Positions 44,477 through 55,699 of a stretch of DNA of 64,000 nt are shown here, piece by piece. The notes under the pieces are model-generated. The model saw only the letters and a program-made list of their open reading frames with translations, did no database searches and had not been told where the DNA came from. Numbering within the stretch: the first letter of the stretch is position 1; each line of letters starts with the position of its first letter. The DNA lies in NCBI GenBank assembly GCA_963383645.1, contig OY726565.1:36623529-36687528 (forward strand), in the 5' to 3' direction. The DNA comes from Muscardinus avellanarius (Eukaryota > Chordata > Mammalia > Rodentia > Gliridae). The position numbers and the translations under genes are program-made.

Positions 44477-44790
44477 ATATAATTTGTAGAAGCGTTTTTT
44501 TCTACCAGAAGCACATTGTCAAAGCAGATATCTTCACTCATGGTTCCCTTTCTCCATTTTCAGAGTCAGCAATGTTTTCTCTTTCCAGCAACCTTTCCAT
44601 AGAAAGAACTCCCTTTGTTTCTGTTTTTCAGCCTTTTTCTTTCACTTTTCAGAGGCCTTGTGATTACATTGGACTCACCTGGATAAAATTGGATACTCAC
44701 TCCATCATAGAGTTCTCTGATTAGCAAACTCAATTCTATCTACAACTTTAACCATTAAAATAACATAACCAATGTATTAAAGATTCTGGA

Positions 44791-45015
44791 AAGCTGGGCA
44801 TGGTGGCGCAAGCTTGTAATCCCAGTATTCAGGAGGCTGAGACTGGAGGATCGCAGTTTGCGGACAGCCTCAGCTACTTAGTGAGACCCTCTGCAACTTA
44901 GTGAGACCCTGTTTCAAAATAAAGAATAAAAAATAGGGCAGGGGGTGTAGCTTGGAGGTCGAATACCACTGGGTTCCATCCCCAAACCTACCAAAAAAAA
45001 AATATATATATATAT
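44791..45015 (+). mobile_element. B1-dID SINE with (AT)n tail
   Basis: 'aagctgggcatggtggcgca' to 'gttccatccccaaacctacc', followed by A9 and (AT)n. Flanked by the 8-bp duplication attctgga (44783-44790 and 45016-45023). Confidence 0.95.
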
Positions 45016-45299
45016 ATTCTGGAGATTAGGATCTGGGCATATTTGGGGGACATTATATTGCCAATCACAGTGTACCTTGGTTATTTGAAAACTCCTTGTG
45101 TTGCTGAGAAAATTGGCAACAAATAAAGGTGCTTACCTACAAATGTTGATTCATTCTTTTTGTCATGGAGAGATTATACAATATCCTGGAGAATGACTAT
45201 TTCTGAAATCCAGAGGATTCATTAGGTTGTATTATAGCCATGCTCAGTGTTTAATGGGGAACTGCACTAACAAATAAGTACAGAAACAATAAGGACTTG

Positions 45300-45974
45300 T
45301 GTTACAGATTGGGAGAATATGATTTGGGGAAACTGTTCCCAGGGACCCCTGTTAGGGTCCTGGACACAATTTCCCTCAAACCACAACAAAACCCAAAACG
45401 ACCAAAGGCAGAAAATTACTGTGGATTCTTGTCCTAAGCTAAGAGTAAATATGCATATCTTGGACAGTTGCTGAAGATTTAAAGAAGTTTATTAGAAAGA
45501 CGGAAATACAGAGGATAGGTACAGCTCCATACCAGACGGGCATAGAGGAGTGACTCGAATGAATACACCAAAGGGATCACATGTGGACCGGACTTTTTAT
45601 ACCTATGACCTCCATTATGTTTGCATAATTCTGATGTAGTGAATGTCCCTGTCAGGTACCTTCCCTTACTCTGTAAGGTACCTCCCCCAGCAAGGTGTGG
45701 TGAGGTGTCTCCTTTCATGAAGGACAAAGGTCAAACCCTGCTCCTTACTCCTTAGATTATCATGTAGATCTGTATTTAGATAGAGAAAGGCCTAGTTCTC
45801 TTCTCCTATTGACTTGTTAATTACTTTTAGCTATATTAATTTACATTGGAATAGTTGCCTGCTTTTAGGCAGAAACCAAGTCCTTGCACAGATTTGCCCC
45901 TCACCCAATTTTTGAAATATATTAATAATCATAGCTTTCTCAAATCTTCCTAGGCCATTCCCAATACTGGTACA
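45300..45974 (-). mobile_element. solo LTR, left arm of inverted LTR pair
   Basis: 675 bp, TG at 45300 and CA at 45973-45974 on the forward strand. On the minus strand it starts with a 'tgtaccagtattggg' block and carries a TATA box and AATAAA in the same places as the copy at 47526-48217. The flanks (acttg / ctttg) do not give a clean duplication, so its insertion history is less clear than that of the right arm. Family not named. Confidence 0.82.
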
Positions 45975-46368
45975 CTTTGGTGTTTCAGCATTCTTTATAA
46001 CTTTCCAAACTCAGTCCACCCCTTTGGAAATGGTACCATCCTAAACTCTCTCCAGTTATTCTCACAACATACCACCTGATTCCTGCTTGAACCCTGAGTG
46101 AGACATGACAAGCACAGACAGCCCACGTGGACCCACACTTTCATCTATTTTAAAACATTCTGTTGCTTTTCCCTATATCAGCCTTCCTTTCACTCTAGCA
46201 CTTATTCTTGCCCTTGTTACCCTTCGGCTATCTTCTCCTAATACAATTAAAATAATAGGCCATAATTTTTTTATCTTGCATAAAATACAGAAAAGAAATG
46301 AAAGACATTCTTCAGAGGTAAGATGTGAAATACAGTAATTAAGATAAGTGTTAAGTTGGGTCCGGCAC

Positions 46369-46391
46369 TCATGTGACTTTGTGTCACATGA
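46369..46391. promoter_or_regulatory. paired inverted M-box/E-box sites
   Basis: TCATGTGA at 46369-46376 and TCACATGA at 46384-46391 are reverse complements of each other, 7 bp apart. This octamer is the preferred site of MITF/TFE bHLH-zip factors; USF can also bind CATGTG-type E-boxes. Confidence 0.45.
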
Positions 46392-46458
46392 CCTCTTTAG
46401 GGCAAGGGAGGGGCTGAAACCCCCGCGAGAATTGGGCATTCCCGCGAGTAAACCCCCA

Positions 46459-46468
46459 TCTCGCGAGA
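46459..46468. promoter_or_regulatory. TCTCGCGAGA palindrome (BANP-type site)
   Basis: A perfect copy of the 10-bp element bound by BANP in unmethylated CpG-island promoters, also discussed for ZBTB33. It lies 8 bp before a TATA-like motif and forms the third of three CGCGAG repeats. Confidence 0.6.
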
Positions 46469-46721
46469 TGCATGCCTTTAAAAGGAGAGCCCGCGTCCTC
46501 AAGCTTCGGACAGGCGCGCGGGCCCCACGGTGCCTCGCCCTGATCCCCGGGAGAGCCGTGCCATTAAAACTTTACATGCCACGTGTACTGGACCTCTCTC
46601 ATGTTTTTCACACTCCGCCGTACTCACTTATTTTTATTTTATTCGCATTTAATTTTTTATTTTACTTATCAATAAGGGCTTCAGAAATATCTGCATCAGT
46701 GTCTCAATCCTCACCTTAACA

Positions 46722-47239
46722 TTGTTGAAGCGAGGATGCTAGAATTCTGGTTCTTGTCTAGAAGGAATAAATCATTGCATCCTCTCCCTCCTATTGATTA
46801 TAACTGCAGCCTCTGGACAAAATACAAAAGCCGACTAACTATCTGAGGACTCTGAAAAATTAACAGTAGGCTAGCTGAGGAGGGGAATCAGTCCTTAAAG
46901 AATGATCTTCAAAAGAGTAAAAAGTCAGGGCCCCACACAAACCTTTTAACTCAACATTAACCCACATAATCACAGTGTAGTTCCATGCCCACTGGGGCAC
47001 AGGCAGCAAAAGCAGGGAGAAACCCTGTCATTGTGTAGTGAATAATGGGGAAAAAGGGCCCTTTGGGCCCAAGTATATGGGATGAAGGGATGTTTTCTTT
47101 GTTTTTGCACTGCTCCAAAGGTGATACAAAAAAACGACGAGAGTCACACATGTACCTAAAAATAGTCCATCTTTATGATCACAGAAACAAATAAAGTTTT
47201 TTCTGTGGTATGGAGTGTGGAAGAAATTCCAGTATTTTT
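46722..47239. other. sequence between the LTR-like segment and the CT-rich tract
   Basis: No gene seen. Parts resemble old transposon sequence, but I cannot name it. Confidence 0.3.
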
Positions 47240-47400
47240 CTCTCTCTCTCCCCCTCTCTGCACCCCTACCCCTCTCCTTCTCCCTCTCTCTCTCCCTCTC
47301 TCTTCCTCTCTCTCCCTCTCTCTCCCTCCCTCCTTCTTCCTTTCTCTCTCCCTATTTCTCCCTCTCCCCTCTCTCTTATCTTTCCCTGCTCTGCCCCCAA
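47240..47400. repeat. CT-rich low-complexity tract
   Basis: Imperfect TCTC/TCCC units. The Leu/Ser/Pro frames (plus) and Arg/Glu frame (minus) are artefacts. Confidence 0.95.
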
Positions 47401-47525
47401 AAGACCTCGTCAGTCTCCTTGAACCACACAGAACTATAGGGCAGTGAGTGGCCAAGTTTCTGAAAAAGATTCCACCTTCCTAAAAAGTGGACTGAGAAAA
47501 TAGGCACCTGAAATTCAGAGAGTGT

Positions 47526-48217
47526 TGTACCAGTATTGGGAATGGCCTAGGAAGACTTGAGAAAGCTCTGATTATGAATATATTTCAAAAGAAAATAATT
47601 GATATATTTCAAAAATAGTTGTATCAAAATGGTGGCAGACATGGGTGAGGGATAAGTCTGTGCAATGACCTGGCTTCTGCCTAAAACAGGCAGCTCTCCC
47701 AATGTAAATTAACCTAGCTCAAAGTAATTAACAAGTCAATAGAGGAGAGCTAGGGCTTTCTCTTTCTAAAGACAGATCTATATGATAATCTAGGGAAGAT
47801 GGGGCAGATTTTGACCTTGCCCTTCAGGAAAGGAGACACACCTGGCTGGGGGAGGTACCTTACAGGGACATTTACTATGTCAGGATTAAGTGAACAAGAT
47901 GGAGGTCATGGGTATAAAAAAGGCCGAGTCCACATATAATCCCTTTGGTGTATTCATTCAAGTCACCCTTTTATGCCAGTCTGGTATGAAGCTGTACCTA
48001 TCCTCTGTATTTCTATCTTTCTAATAAATTTTTTTAAATCTTCAGCACCTGTCCAAGCTATGCATATTTATTCTTAGCTTAGGACAAGAATCCACGGTAA
48101 TTTTCTGTTTTGGGTCGTTTTGGGTTTTGTTGTGGTCTGAGAGAAAGTGTTTCTGGGACCCTAACAGGGGTCCCCGGGAACAGTTTCCCCACAACCATAC
48201 TCTCCAAATCTGTAACA
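47526..48217 (+). mobile_element. solo LTR, right arm of inverted LTR pair
   Basis: 692 bp, TG...CA, flanked by the identical 5-bp duplication agtgt (47521-47525 and 48218-48222). TATAAAA at 47913-47919 and AATAAA at 48023-48028. Homologous over its whole length to the reverse-oriented copy at 45300-45974; it has an extra stretch near its 5' end (about 47590-47645) that includes a repeat of 'gatatatttcaaaa'. Internal genes are absent. Confidence 0.9.
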
Positions 48218-48279
48218 AGTGTGAGAGGCATTCTAAAGAGGAAGAAGTCAAACAAGTACATCCCCTATCTGCTTTGAAA

Positions 48280-50800
48280 TGATACAAGTCTTAGACTCAT
48301 CTCCAAGTTATTAACATACAAAATATGCAAAAAGTAGCACAGCAAGGGTTTTGATAACTGAGTTGACACTGACGCTGCCATACAGAGAAGAAGATTGAAC
48401 AGTGATCCAAGTAGATAAAATATAATACCACATTCCCTGGAGAATTTTAACAGGACTTGGAGTCTTAAATTACAATATTTTAAATGTCCAGGACATAACA
48501 TACAATTATCACATATTTTAAAAAACAAACAAGAAATGAGATTAATTCTAAATGTAAAGAACAGTCAATAGATACCAACCTCATGGTCCAGATGTTGGAA
48601 TTTCCAGACAACAATTTTAGATCAACTATTATATTTACATTACATGAGATAAAAGTAAATACTTTCAACAAATGGATAGATAAAAATCTTTGGAAAGCAA
48701 TAGTATTTAAAAAGAGTCAAATGGAAAGATTAGAGCTACCATATTCCTGAATAAATTATCAGAACTAAAATTAAAATTTACTGAATGTTTTAAGAAGCAC
48801 AACAAATATGACAAAGAAAAAAGTTAATGGACTTAAAGGTAGATCAAAAGACATAATCCAATCTGAAGAATACAGAGGGGGGGATGCTTTTAAAAAGCAG
48901 AAGCAGAAACTCAGAAACCTGTGGAACAATAATGAAAGAACTCATATTTGTGAAACAGGGGTTTCTTGAGAGGAAACCTGGTGTTTCCTCGAGATGAAAT
49001 GGAGTTCCCTAAGAAGGAATTCGAGGTTTCCTGCCGGGTTCTTGTCTACGGCGAGCAAAGAATGACACCCGCAGACCTCAGGAAGGGGAGTAAAAGGTTT
49101 ATTGGAAGCATCAGGGAATGGGGGAAAGGGTGGCTGAACACCCCCAAAGGGGCTGGAACTCTGGGTCCAGCAGCTGCCTTCAGGACAATATTTGAGAGTA
49201 GCCCAAGCCGAATTGCCTTCAGGTGCAGGCTGCTTTCTTCCAGAGTCCAAGCAATATGCCAGAAGGGAATAGAGAAAAGTGGCCGAACACCCCAAAGGGG
49301 CTGTCGGGTCTCTGTTGTCCAGTAGCTGTCTTCAGGTCACTACCCGAGTGTTGCCCGAGCCAAGTGCAGGTCACCCCTAGGGGCCCTGGTCAGCTTTGAT
49401 GTCCAGCAGAGGCCTTCAGGTCATTACTCGAGAGTAGCCCGAGCCATGTGTCCTTAGATGTACTCTGCCTTCTCTCAGGGCCAACACGACCTGCGAGAGA
49501 GAGAACAGCTCCCCAAAAGGGGAGAGAGTCCTGAGAGGGAAGAGCCCAATTTGCCGTCTGACTAAGGCAAAGGCCTGATTGTTTTCAACCTCTTTTGGTT
49601 AGGGTGACTTTGGGAATTCTGGGAAGCAGCTCTCAGAATTTGCATAGGGTATTTGCAAGTCCTTTGAAGGGTCTCATCTCTTTTCATTCAGTAGGAGCAT
49701 CTGACTCGCTCTGTGCTGGCTCCTGGGTTTGTTGATTAGTAAACAGATGGCTTTGTGAAGCTCTGGCCTTCTTATCTCTGAGCCTTTGGAATTTCAGGTA
49801 TTTGTCACCCCTCAGGAAACTCAGGAAATTAACTTTTTTCTACGGAAGCCTTTTCCCTATCTGCCTATTTCCTTTCTATCTCCTCATTTGGTTCACTGAA
49901 ATCCTACAAAAAGAGAAAAATATGCAAAATATTAGTTGTAAGAAAATGCCCAAAACCTTTGCAAATTTGGTGAAAAATATAAATTTGCATTATAATCAAA
50001 TTGCTGAAAGGCAAGGATGATGAAAAGTTGGAATTAGCCAAAGGAAAACAATATATTAAGAGAAATAATGACTCAAAGGGCAATTAAGTTCTTGGCCCAA
50101 AACATAGATACCTGAAGATGGTAGAAAAACATTTTTAACATATTGAAATAAGGAAATATCAACTGAAAACTGAGACATGTCTAGTGAAAATATCTTTCAG
50201 GAAGGATGACAAATGAGAATCTTCTCAGATGAAGAAAAGCCAAGGGACTATATCACTAAGGGAATATGTCACTAGAAGATCGCTGTTAAAAATATTCTAA
50301 AGGAAATATTTCAAGGCTGAAGAAATCTCATGAAGAGGAAATCTTGGAAATTTAGGGTAGAAGCCAGAATTACCCTGATACCAAAACTAGACAAGGTTAT
50401 TACAATACATGAAAACTATAGACCAATATCCTACAAGAATGCATACTAGAAAATTCTTAACAAAATATTAAAAAGTAAAATCCAACAATATATAAACAAT
50501 AATATATCACAACTAGGAGTTTTATCCCCAAAATTCACTGGTGTAATAGTTAAATGTAAATCAACCACCATATTAATAATCTAAAAATAAAAATTTAAAT
50601 AATTATCCCAATTGATATAGAAAAATTTTGGCAAAAATTAATATCATTTATGATCATAACAATCTCTTTCATAAAGAAAAAACTTATTGTTCCCTTAAGT
50701 TGTTTTTCCCTCAAGTTGGGAACAAGGCAAGCATATCTCATTCAATATTCATATTCAACATTGTATAAGAAATCATAGTCAATGTAATAAAGCAAAAAAA
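48280..50800 (+). mobile_element. old LINE-1, split by an antisense LTR
   Basis: 'ggtccagatgttggaatttc' (about 48585), 'cagaaacctgtggaacaata' (48910), 'aatttggtgaaaaatataaa' (49965) and an RT-region block with 'aactatagaccaatatcc' (50415) appear in L1 order. The 936-bp LTR at 48951-49886 sits between ORF1-like pieces. Far too decayed to encode protein. Start and end are approximate. Confidence 0.6.
48951..49886 (-). mobile_element. antisense solo LTR with internal repeats
   Basis: 936 bp, TG (tgaaacaggg) to CA (ctatctcctca), flanked by the 4-bp duplication tttg (48947-48950 and 49887-49890), the length used by class I (ERV1/gamma) elements. An AATAAA on the minus strand (reverse of 'aggtttattgg', about 49096-49106) fits that orientation. 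Three related units of about 100-130 bp begin near 49131, 49280 and 49367; each contains a 'gtccagcag'-like block, 'ttcaggtca' and 'gcccgagcc'. Inserted in the old L1. Confidence 0.72.
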
Positions 50801-51136
50801 AAAAGAAAACACACTCACATAGATTAGAGGTTAGTCTTCTTTATTCTAGCTTCTAGAACTACTATGTGTTTTACCAAAACTGAAGGAAATAAGACCAATA
50901 TGCAAAATTCAATTTTAATTTATGTACCACCAATAAAATCTGAAATGTTTAAAATTTTTTATGTAAAATAACACTAAAACAAAATTTCTAAGTGTAAACA
51001 TAATGAAATATGTATAGAATTGTATGTTGAATCTAAAAATATAGATGAAAGAAATCAAGGAAGAGATAAATAATTGATATATCATGTATATATATTCAAA
51101 GATTTGTTGTTTTTTTGTTTTTTTGTGGGGTTTTTT
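50801..51136. other. AT-rich DNA, nothing recognised
   Basis: Possibly a continuation of the old L1, but I cannot show it. Ends in the T-rich tail of the next SINE. Confidence 0.3.
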
Positions 51137-51341
51137 GCAGTACTAGGGATGGAACCCAGGGGCATATTCTACCTCCTAGCTATACCCCCAGTCCTATTTT
51201 TTAGTCTTTTTAATTTTTGAAACTGGGTCTCACTGAGTTGCTAAGAGCCTCACTAAGTAGCTGAGACTATCAGTGAACCATGATCCTCTGGTCTCCGCCT
51301 CTCAAGTGCTGGGATTACAAGCGTGTGCCACCACACCAGGC
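51137..51341 (-). mobile_element. B1-dID SINE
   Basis: 'gcagtactagggatggaacc' to 'gtgccaccacaccaggc'. Confidence 0.93.
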
Positions 51342-51347
51342 AAGACT

Positions 51348-51348
<1 letters not shown>

Positions 51349-51391
<43 letters not shown>
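51349..51391. repeat. (TG)n(TA)n microsatellite
   Basis: Between two antisense SINEs, followed by a 23-base T tract that is the tail of the second. Confidence 0.97.
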
Positions 51392-51409
<18 letters not shown>

Positions 51410-51592
51410 TTTTTGGTGGTACTGGGGTTCCTGGAAGCCCTTCTACCTCCAGGTTACATTCCTGGACCTATTTTATAACTTCTATTTGGAAACAGGGTCT
51501 CTTAAGCCAGCGTGGCTGACTTTGAACCTGCGTGATCCTCCTGTCTCCGCCTCCCAAGCACAGGGACTACAAGCGTGCGCCACCACGCCTGG
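51392..51592 (-). mobile_element. B1-dID SINE, younger subfamily
   Basis: T-tail, then 'ggtggtactggggttcctgg' and 'gtctcttaagccagcgtggc', to 'gcgccaccacgcctgg'. An L1 then inserted within a few bases of its far end. Confidence 0.95.
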
Positions 51593-51607
51593 CAAGATTT
51601 GTATTTT

Positions 51608-52866
51608 TTTTTTTTTTAATATAACAATTTTTTTATTGAACATAAATAGTATACATTTACACTATATTTGGTGCCCTCCCCCCCCCGCCCACATTTCCCC
51701 CACACACACACACCAATGGTTGTCCAGGTTAACCATGTCTTATTCATAATTTTACACATGTTCAAGTGTAGACCCTTATTAATCGAGACCGGCCTTCCTC
51801 CTCTCCTATCTTACCATCCAAACTTAGCTAGTATTTCCCCTTCAATATCTGGAGTCCCTCTGGTATTCTTTGTGTTTCCTAGTTTGGGCATATTAGAGGA
51901 AACATATGTATCTTCTTCTTCTGTGCTTGGCTGATCTCACTTAACATAATGTTCTCCAGGGCTTTCCATCTTCTTTCAAATGATATAATTTTGTTCTTCT
52001 TTATGGCTGAATAGAATTCCATTGTGTGTATTTCCCATAGTTTTGCTATCCATTCATCTGTTGATGGTGATCTGGGTTGGTTCCATATTTTGGCTATTAC
52101 AAATTGTGCTGCTATGAACATAGGTATGCATATGTTGCTGTAGTTCTCTGAATTCAACTCCTTTGGAAAGATACCCAGGAGTGGTATAGCTGGATCATAT
52201 GGTGGATCTATTCCCACCTTTCTTAGGAATCTCCACACAGATCTCCATAGTGGTTGAACTAGTTTGCATTCCCACCAACAGTGTAAAAGAGTTCCTCTTT
52301 CCCCACATCCTCGCCAGCATTTGTTGTTATTTGATTTCTTTATGCTTGCTACTCTGACTGGGGTTAGATGGAATCTCAGTGTAGTTTTGATTTGCATCTC
52401 CCTGATGGCCAGTGATGAAGAACATCTTTTCATGTATCTATTAGCCCTTTGTGTCTCTTCTTTTGTGAAGTGTCTATTTAGTTCATTTGCCCATTTCTTG
52501 ATTGGGTTGTTTGTTTTGCTAGTGTAGAGTCTTTTGAGCTCTTTGTATACTCTGGATATTAGCCCCCTATCAGAATGGTGGCTGGTAAAGATCCTTTCCC
52601 ATTCTGTAGGCTTCCTCTTTAGGTTATTGATAGTTTCCTTTGATGAGAAGAAACTTTTTAGTTTGATGTTATCCCACTTGTTTATTCTTGCTTTAATTTC
52701 CTGAGCTTTGGAGGTTTTGTTGAGAAAGTTACTGCCTGTGCCAATATGTTGTAGTGTTGAACCTATGCTTTCCTCTACTAGCTTCACAGTCTCAGGTCTA
52801 ATTTCTAAGTCTTTGATCCATCTTGAGTTGATTCCTGTGTTTGGTGAGATATAGGGGTTTAGATTC
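51608..52866 (-). mobile_element. LINE-1, 5'-truncated, young
   Basis: Flanked by the identical 15-bp duplication caagatttgtatttt (51593-51607 and 52867-52881). The minus strand holds the last ~300 codons of ORF2 still open (52787-51879, including the cysteine-rich tail) and a 3' UTR with a C-run tract (reverse of the L1 G-runs, about 51678-51700). Only about 1.26 kb was copied, so it has no promoter, ORF1 or RT. Long, exact flanks and an open frame point to a recent insertion. Confidence 0.95.
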
Positions 52867-53043
52867 CAAGATTTGTATTTTAAATTGTCAGTTTTCTCTA
52901 TATTGACCTATATATTTAACCCAATACTATTTCATATCCTTTCAGGGCATTTTTGAAAATATTTTAGAGCTGACTCTAGCGATTATATAAACAATTCAAG
53001 GGTCTAGAACAGAATACATTTTGAAGAATAAAAAAAGCAGGAG

Positions 53044-53245
53044 AAGCCGGGTACATTGGCACATGCTTATAATCCCAGCACTTGGAAAGCTGAGACAGAA
53101 GCTTACTTAGTGAGGCCCTCTACAACGTAGTGGGACTGTGTTTCAAAATAAAACAAATAATAAATAGGGATTGGGGTTTAGCCTGGAGATAGAATGTCCC
53201 TGGGTTCCATCCCCAGACCTGTAAAAAAAAAAAAAAAAAAAAAAA
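53044..53245 (+). mobile_element. B1-dID SINE, internal deletion
   Basis: 'agccgggtacattggcacat' to 'gttccatccccagacctg', then a pure A tail. About 35 bases of the B1-like half are missing. Flanking 'gcaggag' occurs at 53037-53043 and again after the tail. Confidence 0.92.
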
Positions 53246-53394
53246 GGCAGGAGGATTCTGCTGCTTAATTTCAAGACTTAGTTTAAAACTGTGGGAAATA
53301 ATAATATAATTAAATAATCAATGTCAAGATAGAGAAATAGATCAATGAGATAGAATGAAAAGTCCAGAGATAGATTTATACCAATATAGTCATG

Positions 53395-54125
53395 TTTATG
53401 TAAAATCTTTATAGAGATTTAATTCACATGCTATAGAATTCACTGTTTTAAAACATACAAATTCATAGATTTTAGAAAATACATAGAGTTGGGTAACCAT
53501 AGTCACAATTAATTTTGGAATATTTTTATCATCCTACAAAGAAAGTTATACTCTTTAATAGTCAGTGTCCATTTCTTCCCAATCCTCTCCACATTATGAA
53601 ACCATCACTCTAATCTATCTCTATAGACTTGCTTATTTTGGCCCTTTCACAAAAATGGAATGCTACAATCTGTTGTATTCTGTGACTAACTTCTTTCACT
53701 GAGCAAAATGTTTTCAAGACTCCTCCATTTTGTTGCATATATCAGTTGCATATACCAGATACTTTTTGTATCAGTTAATATTCTTCTGTAGTGGTAGATG
53801 CACCCAATTTTATTTGTCCTTTTATCAGGTGATAGACATTTGGGTCATTGCTACTCTGTCTAAAGTAATTCTGCTATAAACGTGTATGTACAAGGTTTTG
53901 ATAGTTACATAAAAACCATTTCTATTTGTCTTAGGCATATATCTAATAGTAGAATTGTTGAGTCATGGTAACTGTGTTTTATATTTAAAGAACTGTCACA
54001 CTCTTTTCCAAAGAAACTGGACAACTTTACATTTCTAAATAGCAGCATTTCTTTACAGCTTAACCAAAACTTTTCTCTCTTTATTATAGCTATCCTACTG
54101 GGATGAAAGTGTAACTCTTGGTGTT
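53395..54125 (-). mobile_element. old LINE-1 3' fragment
   Basis: 'gaattcactgttttaaaaca', 'gtgactaacttctttcactg', 'ttgggtcattgctactct' and 'actgggatgaaagtgtaact' follow the antisense order of old L1 3' ends. Confidence 0.6.
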
Positions 54126-54393
54126 GGTCAGTAGATTTTTGACAAAGATGTGAAAGCAAAAAAATAAAAATAAAAAATAAAAAAATCCATGTATGTTTAT
54201 ATGCAAGCACACAGACACACATACACAAATGTTTATGCATATACATACACATCACAAGATTACCTTTTAGAATTAATTTAACAAATGTACTTAAAGCATT
54301 TAACAGTCTCTGCCAGCACATGCTAGACAAATCAAAGCTCTAATTACTGTATACAGTTTGCCTGAAAACAGCAACAGCTAACTAGAAAAGAGA

Positions 54394-54399
<6 letters not shown>

Positions 54400-54447
<48 letters not shown>
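54400..54447. repeat. (GA)n microsatellite
   Basis: About 24 GA units. Confidence 0.97.
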
Positions 54448-54454
<7 letters not shown>

Positions 54455-55302
54455 GAACTCAGAGCTCAGTGTCCAAGTGAATAAAAGAAAGGAATTGGAA
54501 TTAAATACAGATGTGTACAAGTCACCTGGATATTTTGGCCATTTTGGGTGTAGTTGTAATATCTTAAACTGTCATGAATGCACTGAAACAGAAACAAAGG
54601 GGGAAAGAAGCCTCCCTACTTTCTCAGCAGGAAGCAAAATAAAATACTCTTAAGACTGTGTGAAGTTAAAAGATTATTATCAGTCAGGTCACCTCAAAAT
54701 GTCCAGGGGAATCACTAAAGATTTATAGGTAAACATGGATATAATTTCCCTTATTCTTTACAGTCAACACTGACTAAAAATGGCAAGATCAATTTTAATT
54801 TTAAAAATATCTCATAACAATCCAAGATGAATTAGCTTTAAATCTATCCTTTTCACTGGCAAGAAAAAAAAAAAGTTTTAAAATCATTCCAAGCAATTTC
54901 TCTGAAAATAATCTCCACTTGTTTTTTTTTTTTCTGTATATGTATCAGGCTCAGTCATCATTGCTGTTTTCTCAAATTCTTGCAAATTCCTGTATTTTTA
55001 CATTTATTATATGGCATTTTAATTATTTGTTAACCTAGTCCATATCCTCCAAATTTGACTTAGGGGTGGCAATTTTGCCATTTATATCTATAATTCAATA
55101 AATAGCACAATGTTTAATAGATAACAATAAACATTCACACAAAAATGAATTTACTGAGTGAGATACCTGCTTTAATACATAAAAAATTTTCACCTCTAAT
55201 AAAATGACATAGCGATAATTGCTCAATATATATTTTGAGTGCTGACCATAAACCAAAAACTTTTCTTTAACTCACTAGATCCTTATAGATACTTACTAGA
55301 TA
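54448..55302. other. unique AT-rich DNA, no gene seen
   Basis: No recognised element. Confidence 0.4.
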
Positions 55303-55408
55303 GTATTCTCTCTCTCCTCTCTCATCTCTCCTCTCTCTCCTCCCCTCTCCCCTCTCCCCTCTCCCCTCTTCTCCCTCTCCCTCACCCTCCCCTCCCCCCC
55401 TCTCTTTT
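55303..55408. repeat. CT-rich low-complexity tract
   Basis: CTCTCC and CCCCTCT units leading into the tail side of the next SINE. Confidence 0.93.
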
Positions 55409-55560
55409 GCAGTACTGGGGATAGAGTCCAGAGTCATTCTATCTCTGAGCTACACCCCCAACAGGCCTCACTAAGTAGCTGAGGCTGTCCACTAACCACG
55501 ATCCTCCTGTCTCAGCCTCCCAAATGCTGGGATTACAAGTGTGGATGATCATGCCCAGCT
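55409..55560 (-). mobile_element. B1-dID SINE, shortened
   Basis: 'gcagtactggggatagagtc' then directly 'aggcctcactaagtagctga'; the linker and part of the B1 half are missing. Confidence 0.88.
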
Positions 55561-55699
55561 TCTATTACCTCATTTTTCTAGATAAAAAATATGTGCATAG
55601 ATTTAAACAAATGGCCATTCATTTTAACCTGTTCATAGAGAGATAAGGCAGGAAGAATTTTTTTCTCACCCTTCTCTCCTCTTGGTCAAGAGTCTTAGT

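Larger units (their letters stand above)
44240..45072. repeat. ancient mammalian interspersed repeat with SINE insertion
   Basis: 'cagttcttcaggttaaaagt', 'cttgtgattacattggactc' and, after the SINE, 'ggagattaggatctgggcat' and 'gggggacattatattgccaa' follow the order of an old repeat type seen across mammals. Contains the TG tract at 44424-44473. Confidence 0.55.
46349..46721 (+). promoter_or_regulatory. CpG-dense LTR-like promoter segment
   Basis: 373 bp beginning TGTTAAG and ending CTTAACA, perfect 7-bp inverted termini as in an LTR. In order: two inverted TCATGTGA/TCACATGA boxes (46369-46391), three CGCGAG hexamers at 46424, 46443 and 46462 (exact 19-bp spacing), the palindrome TCTCGCGAGA (46459-46468), a TATA-like TTTAAAAGG just after it, a CpG-rich stretch to about 46570, then an ATTAAA (about 46563) and an AT-rich end. 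No flanking target-site duplication is visible. The layout suggests an active-type LTR promoter; a host CpG promoter is the alternative. The 123-codon frame over it looks incidental. Confidence 0.6.

Noticed and set aside
46173..46719. Open frames of 109 and 123 codons on opposite strands
   Set aside because: They coincide with the CpG-rich LTR-like segment and match no family I know.
55239..55424. Ser/Leu/Pro frame
   Set aside because: Translation of the CT-rich tract before a SINE.
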